This document shows positions 56,813 through 64,000 of a DNA stretch of 64,000 bases, piece after piece (the first letter of the stretch is position 1; each line of letters starts with the position of its first letter). The stretch is from Prostheceraeus crozeri (Eukaryota; Platyhelminthes; Polycladida; Euryleptidae). The DNA lies in contig CAJQUW010007067.1 of NCBI GenBank assembly GCA_907163375.1, positions 186,001 through 250,000 of the forward strand, given 5' to 3'. The translations under genes were made by a program, and so were the position numbers. The notes below the pieces were generated by a model. It saw only the letters and a program-made list of their open reading frames with translations, made no database searches and was not told the DNA's origin.

Positions 56813-57310
56813 AATTCAGATGACCGATATCTTAAAGGGAATAGAAATTCATAAAACTCAAGCGTTTAACACTGCAAATGTTGACAACATGAAAGACATA
56901 TTTAGTGGAACTTCTCAAACTGTGTTTTCAATGTCAAGTTTGAGAAATAAGAGACTGTGTGACATGACTCATCATGGTATGATACTTATTGTTGATAAAT
57001 TATTAAAATTTTTTCAATTTACTAATTTATCATAGTTTTCAACATTTTACTATGGATCTATGTACCCAGTAGAATAAACGATTATATTCTATCGTTAAAT
57101 ATCTACAATTCTACTGATATCGGTCATATAAATGACCTTCATCAGGCAATAAATGTTATCGAAGAATTTAGCTCTGCATGGCTGTTAAAATTTTTTATCG
57201 CACTGCGGTTGTATGCAGACGTTTATTCCAGGACATAGAAATAGAACAGTTGATGTTTACAATGGTTAAGTATGGAGTCATTCTGAAACACTTGCCAAAT
57301 ATTTTGATAA
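56813..57310. other. No gene recognised; one ribozyme-like motif
   Basis: A 92-codon frame (56757-57035) starts inside the hairpin arm and has no family match. The only structured element is the hammerhead-like motif at 57114-57146. Confidence 0.4.
57114..57146 (-). ncRNA. Hammerhead-like motif, degenerate
   Basis: Minus strand: CCTGATGA, then stem AGGTCAT-TTAT-ATGACC, then GATATC. The CUGAUGA box and stem II are excellent, but the catalytic GAAAC is GATAT, so cleavage is not expected. No PLE coding sequence is recognisable next to it. Confidence 0.3.
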
Positions 57311-57545
57311 ACAAAGGTATGTTGACGCAAGGCCTCAGCCACTCTGCGAGCTTTTCCAAGCGTTTCCGAGCAAAGCGTTTTGCAGCAAATATAAAGTTAT
57401 CACTACAGCAATTGTCGACTGCCATACTGCGAGCAAAGCAAACCAGAGCGATTGATAGCTTACGGACATACGTTTCCTCAAGACGCTCGGAACGCTCGTG
57501 TTTGCTTTGCTGTCAGTGTGGCTGAGGCCTAAAGAAGCGTTCACT
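57311..57545 (+). repeat. MITE-like repeat, copy 2 (GGCCTCAGCCACACTG family)
   Basis: AGGCCTCAGCCACTCTG (57330-57346) is inverted as CAGTGTGGCTGAGGCCT (57514-57530) around a 167-bp core shared with 5822-6008. Similarity to the other copy starts before the inverted end (AACAAAGGT) and continues after it (ATGGAACGA), so the true element may be longer than the inverted repeats. Confidence 0.7.
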
Positions 57546-57814
57546 TTGAACTTTCCGTAATGGAACGATTGATAAGCAAGTACACTCTTATTTTATGCCA
57601 TTATCACAGCCATATTTTAAGCCATGGAAATCGAGTTATTATCAATGGGATTTATTTACCATTATTGTCCAAAATGTTTATTTGTAAAACTCAGTTTGAT
57701 ATACGCAGCGTCATTTCATGAAGGAATGCACTAACTTAGTATTCTATCGGTAAGCACTAAAGTATGACAGCAGGGCGGAAACAGTGCAATTCGTCTCCGC
57801 CGCGATGTCAAACA

Positions 57815-57890
57815 ATAAGGCAGTTATCGCACGTTAGGCTTCGTCTCGACCTTCGGTCTCGCCGAATCCAAGAGTGCGATAACTATCACA
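57815..57890. repeat. Imperfect hairpin, AGTTATCGCAC ends
   Basis: CAGTTATCGCACGTTAGGC..TCGTCTCGACC folds against GGTCTCGCCGAATCC..GAGTGCGATAACT. The outer 11 bp are exact inverses, with partial pairing inside. Possibly a very small MITE. Confidence 0.55.
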
Positions 57891-58190
57891 TATACACATT
57901 GAACGCGATTACCAGGTTCATCGAGCAGAAAAAAATTAGATTAAAAGGTTTTCACGCAAGCGAGACAATAGGTAGGTAGCTGCATGCACATTGCACATGC
58001 AACTATTCCAAAGAGCACTGCAGAAAAACGTGATCTGTGGGACAAGATAGTTTTGGGAACAATGAAACTATCATTGTGCTATAGCATGTTATGAGCATTT
58101 AAGCATCCGATGAACTTTGATACAACAGCTAAAGTACATACTTTTGAAAATAGTTTGCAAATTTGACCTTGCAATTGGCCGAATTCATTT

Positions 58191-59405
58191 AGTCCGGCAG
58201 TCAGAGCGAGTTTCTGCAGGGAACGAGGCCGAAAATGAGACTTTAACAGAATAATGTACACCCTATGCCTACTTCGAATTCGCGCGTCTGCCGAGTTCTA
58301 GTGAGTTCCTCTTCTTGTCAGAAAGGATCAAGGGAAAATGGGAGGCAGATTGCAGTTTTTGGTCAAAATGAAATTTTCTATGTTTTCGCTTATTAAGAAG
58401 AAAGCAGTCTCACGTCTTCATGTTTTGCGCAGTCTTTCTTACTTCTCGACATGCGATGAGCTTCATCTTGTGTATAATTCGTATATACGCTCTCTCTCTT
58501 CAAATATCCGTGTCCGTGTTTCGTTGGGATCAATGATCATTGGGCTGAAGCGATGCAAATAGTGGACAAACGAGCACACAAGATCATCTTCAGCAATTCG
58601 AGTGGACGATGCTACTGCTCCCCTGACAATATCGCCAAGCGTCGCATTTGTCTCAGTTATCGTCTGTTCAAGAATATCTGCAAAAATCCTCAACATATTC
58701 TGTTCAAGTTCGTGCCAAGTACTTTACTCAGAACTTCTAAATTTTACAGTTACTTTTCTCGTACTATTGTTCGATACAATTCATTTTTCCCTTTTATAAT
58801 ACGTTATGCTAACCGTTGATTTTCCTTTGTGTGTGAACAACTGAAATTGTAAAGCTTGATTTTCATTCCTTATCAAATAAAACACTACTACTACTACTAC
58901 TAATGCGGTAAAAATACTCAGTCTAGAGCCATAATTTTGGACATGGAATGTCTTCAGATCATTTTTTATCATGTTCATGAACATTTATCTATGAACCTAC
59001 ATGCATTCAGATTTGACAAGCCTCCTACTGTCGGCAAGCACCAATATGTTGGCCCACTTTATCTACATTGAACCACATTATCGCATACATCGCCGATCAG
59101 AAGCATGATAATATCACATACACATGATAGGAAATGACCTGAAGCTATTCCATGTCAAAGACTGTGCCTCTAGACCTAGTACTTTTTAATTGATAGGGGA
59201 AAACATACAAAATTTCATTTTTGCTAAAAACTGCAATCTGCCTCCGATTGGATGTATTTTTCTTTAATCCTGTCTGACAAGAAGAGGAACTCACTAGAAC
59301 TCGGTAGACGTGCCAATTCGTAGTAGGCATAGGGTATACATTATTTTGTGAAAGTCTCATTTTCGGCATCGGTCCCTGCAGAAACTCGCTGTGGCTTCCG
59401 GACTA
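58191..59405. mobile_element. Foldback element, ~340-bp arms, LINE inserted in left arm
   Basis: AGTCCGGCAGTCAGAGCGAG begins the left arm and the right arm ends as its inverse (..CTGTGGCTTCCGGACT). Both arms share GTTTCTGCAGGGAACGAGG, CCGAAAATGAGACTTT, TTCTAGTGAGTTCCTCTTCT, GGCAGATTGCAGTTTTT and CATGGAAT..CTTCAG in the same order. The left arm is split by a LINE fragment at 58394-58903; the right arm is continuous. Related copies lie at 34124 and, decayed, at 6020, 14640 and 43428. Non-coding and non-autonomous; superfamily not assigned. Confidence 0.82.
58394..58903 (+). pseudogene. LINE (CR1/L2/Jockey-like) 3' end with (ACT)n tail
   Basis: The first frame reads KKKAVSRLHVLRSLSYFSTC..LVYNSYIRSL. 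A shift near 58500 leads to YPCPCFVGINDHWAEAMQIV, DKRAHKIIFS, IAKRRICLSYRLFKNICKNP, then NSFFPFIIRYAN and a stop at about 58817. This is the C-terminus after the reverse transcriptase (LYNS.IRS.LEY..P.., RAH.II, RR..L..RLFK.I..NPQH, R.NSF.P..IR..N). An AATAAAA at about 58876 precedes an (ACT)n tail (58885-58902), as in CR1-group 3' ends. Severely 5'-truncated and frameshifted; inserted in the left arm of the foldback element. Confidence 0.85.
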
Positions 59406-60714
59406 ATTGAAGTTGAGTGAAAAGTTCGACAATGCGATGAACTTAAAAGTTGCAGAAATCATTTGTTAGCCGGATGAGTTCAGGACCCAGTATCGCTGTG
59501 CTTTATGTGAAATTATGTATTTTTTTAAAAAATCTACGATTCTCAACTCTATCCATCACCAAAGTATAGTGTTTGGTCGTTGCATGAGATCGGCAACGAT
59601 CGCTAAAAGAAGCCAAATGAAGGCGTTCGCTGTTGTCGAAGTCACTGCTCTGATAAACTAAGAGAACAAACAGCTTTAAATGAGTTTCGTGAGACCTGAT
59701 GCACCTCAATGACCTGAATGATCAAATTATTCAGAGCATTGTGTTTTTCACTAGTAGGTCGCTTAAAGTATGTGAAAATACGTGATCAGTTCATTCAATG
59801 CAATCCTCCTAAGATTTCAATGATTTAAGAAATAGAGAAACTTCTCAATTCTAAAATTCTACTATTCATGAGCTAGAATTCCTGCCCAACTTTGCTTTGC
59901 ATTCTCATATGCGCTCATAATTTGTGAAATATTTATTTGTTCTAATATTACCAAAGGAAGCTGTGAAAAATTATGGAACTAATTGCATGTCACAATGTCA
60001 ACGGATGGATACAAAATTTGAAGTTTACTTGCGATTGAGTTGTTCCTTGAAGTAGAATTTTGTTTCAACTCAAATGATGTCGCATTTTGTTGCAATATCA
60101 AAGGAAAACATGTAAAAGCATTAAAATTCCAATTTTGAATTGTTTTAGAAATATTGTATGTTTATCAATTTCTGATGATTTTCTACGAATTTCTCTAACG
60201 CTGCTAGATAAAGAATTACTTAGTTTAAAAGTTTTAAATAGCGTATCAGATTGCATTCATTCTCCAACTTTAGTTGTATTCACGTTTTGAATGTCCTTAT
60301 TCAACAGAGGAGTCAATGGTAAAATGCAAAACTTTTGTGTATCAGCGGTATCTTATTCTGTTCCATCAGTATAGACAACTGCTCCCTTCTTCGTCGATCA
60401 GGGATGATCTTATTCAGGGATGATCTTATTTCAGAAAATCAAAAAGTGTTCATGTGTTCCTCATGATTACACATTCGTATTTTTCAAGGTTCCACAACAT
60501 CTGGTTAGAGCACAGGTCTAGTTAACCTTAATTTTATTGCTGTTAATTGCTTTCACGACATTGCTTAAGATGCTTTGGTGGACAATCGATCCCCGCTACT
60601 TGCCTTAATGTCGGCGGTCACAATTGTGACGTGTTATTTATTCATTGACTATTATTGACTTGACAACTAATGTGTGGTGGTGAGAGTTTGATCCTGCCAA
60701 TTGACAGAGTCGCG
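59406..60714. other. No gene recognised
   Basis: AT-rich. A 16-bp unit CAGGGATGATCTTATT is duplicated in tandem at 60399-60430. Open frames lack motifs. Confidence 0.5.
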
Positions 60715-60922
60715 TAAAGGTGCGTTTACACATGCGAGAAGGCTGTCGCGACTCATCGCCGCGAGAAGTCGCATGGGGTATTACACAGATGCAATTTCCT
60801 TCTATTTGACAGTATCATCGATTGTGAAATGAACTTAACTTTTATCACATGATTTAGTGACGTAGAAATGGAAAGCGAGCTTCTATACAAGAGCTCGCAA
60901 GCCATATTACATTGCTATAGCT

Positions 60923-62635
60923 ATGTCGGATGGTGAAATGGCAGCGGCTGCAGTTATCATTGCTGCAGTTAAAAAGAAGAAGATGAAGCGAAGAAGAACA
61001 TGTTGGGTTCGGAAGTGGATTGCGAGGAGGGATGCATTCGGTGCATATACCACGTTAATGGCAGAGCTTGCACTTGAGGATAGAGGACAATACCGCAATT
61101 TTCTAAGGATGACTCCAGAAAACTTAGAAGAGATTCTGTGCAAAATTGTATCAACCATTTCCAGACAAGACACTCAGATGCGGGCCGCGATTCCAGCGAA
61201 AGAAAAATTATTGGTTACCCTTCGGTTTCTGGCTTCAGGTAATCAAACTTTCTGTCTTATTCTATTACATGTGAGAAAAATTGTATTCTTTAATTTTGAA
61301 TGATTGATCCTATAGGTGCACCACGTCGCATAAGATAATGTTCTTGTATATAACACAGATTTAATCATGTGTATTTTTTGTCATCAGAAACAAGTAGGCC
61401 ATGATACATAAGTAAGCCAGCATATCCCATAAAAGTACATTGAATTTTTCACTTTACTTTCTATCAGGGTTGTGTTTTGGTACAGTTACAGCTACAGTTC
61501 AATTGTAATCATAATTTGATGGAACAGTTGCAGTTGCAGTACCCCCGGAGTCTGCTACGGTTCATTTGCGGTACACTTAACAAAATTGAAGTGTAACACA
61601 TCCCTGCTTTCTATGCAATCGTCATTTTCAGGTGATTCCTATGCCTCACTGGCCATGTTGTTCAGAATTCCACAATGTACAATTTCTGGCTTTGTACCTG
61701 AAGTATGTGCTGCTATATTCGAGCAAATGAAATGTGATTTTTTGAAAGTAAGTGAAAGTTAATAATAATGATGATTGATGATGCAATGCATCCTTGTTTA
61801 CTGCTTGCAGGTACCATCTGCAGATCCAGAAGCATGGAAGACAACAGCAATTCAGTTCGACGAGAAATGGAACTTCCCAAATTGCATAGGCAGCATAGAT
61901 GGCAAACACATTGTTTTGCAATCACCAAATCGAAGTGGAAGTTATTATTACAACTACAAGAAGTGCCATAGCATAGTTTTGCTTGCCGTTGCTGATTCAA
62001 ACTACAAGTTCGTATTTGTGGATGTCGGTTGCAATGGCCGTATATCCGATGGAGGAGTATTCTCTAGACGTTCACTTGCATCAGCATTACGAAATGGCGA
62101 CCTGCGCATACCCGAGCCGGCTTGTTTGCCCAATTCCAATGAAGTAGTTCCCTATGTTCTGATTACTGACGATGCTTTCCCATTGCTCAAAAATGTAATG
62201 AAACCATATCCATTCAGAAATCAACCAGGTCCAAATAGAATTTTCAACTACCGACTTTCTCGAGCTCGAAGAGTGGTGGAGAATTCCTTTGGTTTACTCA
62301 GTCAGGTATTTTGAGTATTTCGTAAGCCTATGCTGTTGTCCCCTGACAAGGCAGAATCAATTGTTCTGGCAGCTTGTGTGTTGCACAATTTCCTACTAAC
62401 AAGATCTCCAAATGTCTACGTACCACCGGGTGTGATAGATGCTGAAAATGAAGACGGATCTGTGACAAATGGAACTTGGAGAAATGAATCCATCTCGAAC
62501 AGTTTCTTGTCACTTCATCGACAGGCAAGTAACAACAGTCCTCAAGATGCTAGAGGAGTTCGAGAGATTTTCAAAGACTTATTTTGTTTCTACAAGTGGA
62601 GAAGTGCAGTGGCAATACAGGCATATTTAATTTGA
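60923..62635 (+). pseudogene. PIF/Harbinger (HARBI1-like) transposase, 3 exons, one in-frame TGA
   Basis: Exons 60923-61238, 61632-61747 and 61811-62635 join in phase across GT..AG introns (donors CAG|GTAATC and AAA|GTAAGT; acceptors TTTTCAG and CTTGCAG). The N-terminal part has WVRKWIARRDAFGAY, RNFLRMTPENLEEIL and LLVTLRFLASGDSYASLA, the usual Harbinger helix-turn-helix region. The DDE_Tnp_4 domain holds the catalytic D174 (GSIDGKH), D264/265 (LITDDAFPLL) and E301 (RRVVENSFG). A TGA at 62312-62314 (codon 312) interrupts the family motif, where an Arg codon CGA is expected, after which the same frame continues with VFRKPMLLSPDKAE, IVLAACVLHNFLL to 62635. Full length would be about 418 codons, normal for the family. 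The enzyme would cut and paste the element at TWA sites, working with the MADF partner for nuclear entry and end binding. All catalytic residues precede the stop. Confidence 0.93.
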
Positions 62636-62922
62636 TTTTTGCCTTTCATAGAATATAGATCTATAACTGGAAATCATTCTTTTTACATCAATAAATTATA
62701 GGGCTCATTGTCAAGCATTGTTTTATTGGGAGCATTCATTTGATACTTTCTGTTGATATGATTTTCTGCCAAACTTAAGTATTAGATTTAAATTTACCTC
62801 ATAAAAATCACTTTTTTGTAAAATTTTGTGGATGAAATATAGCGGAGAATCTTAATTATTTTCAAGATAGAAAACGAATGACTAATCCAGACGCACTATA
62901 TTAAGTCAAAAAAAGTTACTAG
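62636..62922. other. Spacer between convergent Harbinger genes
   Basis: AT-rich 287-bp gap separating the two converging genes. AATAAATTATA near 62690 could serve as the transposase polyadenylation signal. Confidence 0.45.
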
Positions 62923-63640
62923 CTATCTGCCATCATGTCTTGAAATGGGTTCAAGTTTTATGAAGTTAGTGTTGGGCTGCAAGCACTTCATTTTACCTAG
63001 AAATAAAATGTCATTTATTAGCTTCTCAGCAATTGTTCGCTGTGTACCACACTCCATTCCTCGTAGCCCAACCGCAACGTTCTTCCCAAACAGGTCGTGC
63101 TCGTCATCCACCTTCCTCAGTTTCTTTTCTGCAATGGCAACCAATTCATCCATTGAATCATCCCTCTTCTTCTTCATTCGTGGATCGCAGTTTTCCGTTC
63201 CCTCCTGAAAATTAAACAATAAGAGAGTAGAGAATAGACAGCTGAGCTGATACGAATTTTGTTACTATACTCACTTTCGTGTTTTCCATATTTGACTTGC
63301 TAGATCTAGCTTCAACAGTATCACACAGGAAGCTCATGGATTCAAAATACTGCCACTTTGTTGGGGACTTCGAAGTTGCTCCACTTCCCGATTTGCAATT
63401 CCCCTCTCGTTTTTTCTTGTTCGTGTACTGACTACGAAGATTGTGGATCTTTCGAGAAATTTCCTTCACCGTTGTAGCAAATTCGGTTGCCATTGACATC
63501 AGGACTTCATCTTTCAGGAGTCTGTTCCTGTACTCCTCTCGAGTCACCTCCCACAGACAGACATTGTCTCTGTACATTTCAATCAACTTTTCTGTTTCCT
63601 GGCAAGTCCAATCTTTCTTCTCATTCTCAACGTGTGTCAT
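62923..63640 (-). CDS. Harbinger MADF/Myb-like accessory protein, 2 exons
   Basis: Exon 1 is 63640-63275 and exon 2 is 63204-62923, joined in phase 0 (donor AAA|GTGAGT, acceptor TTTTCAG|GAG), giving about 215 residues. The start chosen is MTHVENEKKDW, just before the domain; an in-frame ATG 40 codons upstream (63760) is less likely. Residues 10-85 form a MADF/Myb-SANT domain: DWTCQETEKLIEMYRD, LWEVTREEYRNR, FATTVKEISRKIHNLRSQY, TNKKKRE. The C-terminus has a basic patch (MKKKRDDS), an acidic helix and RTIAEKLINDILFLGKM, as in Harbinger second proteins. In known Harbinger pairs this protein binds the transposase, recruits it to the ends and helps nuclear import. No lesion is visible, unlike its partner. 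Confidence 0.9.
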
Positions 63641-64000
63641 GCTGTCGATTGAAAGTAGCAAAGGTCTGAAAGCTGAAACTCTGTCGCAGCTTATATTTTG
63701 TGTCAAGTTGATAACACTGCTCGCGTCCAAATTTCGCTCGATGCGACTGATGTCATGCAAGCATTGTCAAAGGCAATTACATTACGACAGCATTTAACAA
63801 AGAATGTCAAGGTTGTTTCTATGAAAACGACGCTTCTCACAGAACCTATTACACTGATGCAAGTTCTTCTTTGCAACATCTGTCGCATAGCGCAGTGATT
63901 TTTTTCATTTCCTGGATCTTTAAAACCAAGACATTAGATTGGCTAAATCGCGAACTCGTGACGGTAAAGCTTGCATGTGTAAACGCACCTTAAGTGGCTC

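Larger units (their letters stand above)
60718..63990. mobile_element. Complete PIF/Harbinger transposon, 3.27 kb
   Basis: TIRs AGGTGCGTTTACACATGC (60718-60735) and its exact inverse (63973-63990) are identical at 18 of 18 positions. TAA duplications flank both (60715-60717, 63991-63993). The element carries the two genes typical of the superfamily, a DDE transposase on plus and a MADF/Myb-like protein on minus, in convergent orientation. Identical ends suggest a young insertion, although the transposase has one in-frame stop. Confidence 0.96.

Noticed and set aside
57178..57544. Open frames of 69-115 codons on both strands
   Set aside because: They coincide with the inverted-repeat MITE copy and are not conserved in the other copy at 5.8 kb.
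1..64000. LTR retrotransposon or endogenous virus sequence
   Set aside because: No LTR pair, gag, integrase, aspartic protease or envelope-like frame was recognised.
1..64000. Host gene exons elsewhere in the window
   Set aside because: Apart from the doubtful frame at 33837, no frame with coding-like composition plus splice signals lies outside transposable elements. Short exons could still be missed by eye.

Overview
The window looks like AT-rich nuclear DNA from an invertebrate animal. It is almost entirely made of transposable-element remains, and I recognise no host protein-coding gene, rRNA or true tRNA. Spliced transposon genes with GT..AG introns, Helitron, PIF/Harbinger, hAT, Tc1/mariner-like, piggyBac-like, Penelope-like and non-LTR sequences, and tRNA-derived SINEs all point to a metazoan. 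The style of the SINEs (one with a GACGTTAAAT tail, one starting like GGCGCTGTGGCC) suggests a marine invertebrate, perhaps a mollusc-like lophotrochozoan. That placement is inference only.

Layout. 1-4.2 kb: a 21-bp minisatellite next to a minus-strand Helitron with an uninterrupted 1332-residue Rep/helicase ORF. 5.8-7.9 kb: MITE-like repeats, including a PIF/Harbinger-type MITE with TAA duplications. 11-13.3 kb: a hAT relic with a TTF zinc-finger ORF fragment, then a Penelope-like (PLE) GIY-YIG fragment flanked by two copies of a hammerhead-like motif. 15.6-20.3 kb: a long inverted repeat, an unclassified repeat, a small TA-flanked MITE and a 2.0-kb Tc1/mariner-like element with ~142-bp TIRs and a twice-frameshifted transposase. 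21.3-27.5 kb: two non-LTR retrotransposon 3' ends, a SINE with a 13-bp target duplication, and a repeat with a nested MITE. 28.8-32.9 kb: a perfect 31-bp hairpin, a hAT-type MITE with a perfect 8-bp target duplication, and a piggyBac-type element carrying another MITE inside it. 34.1-37.5 kb: a foldback element, then an 895-bp head-to-tail duplication of a truncated PLE. 38-48.5 kb: paired copies of two hAT-type MITE families, a SINE and another PLE fragment. 52-59.4 kb: another hAT-type MITE, a LINE end, a TA-flanked MITE, hairpins, and a foldback element with a LINE inserted in one arm. 60.7-64.0 kb: a complete PIF/Harbinger element with 18/18 identical TIRs, TAA duplications, a three-exon transposase with one in-frame stop, and a convergent MADF/Myb-like partner gene.

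The genes do not form a host pathway. They work, or worked, as self-mobilising units: Helitron Rep/helicase acting alone; Harbinger transposase with its MADF partner; PLE and LINE reverse transcription of their own RNAs; and many non-autonomous elements that needed enzymes supplied from elsewhere. The best candidates for recent activity are the Helitron, the Harbinger element and the near-identical PLE tandem. All alignments and percentages here were judged by eye.
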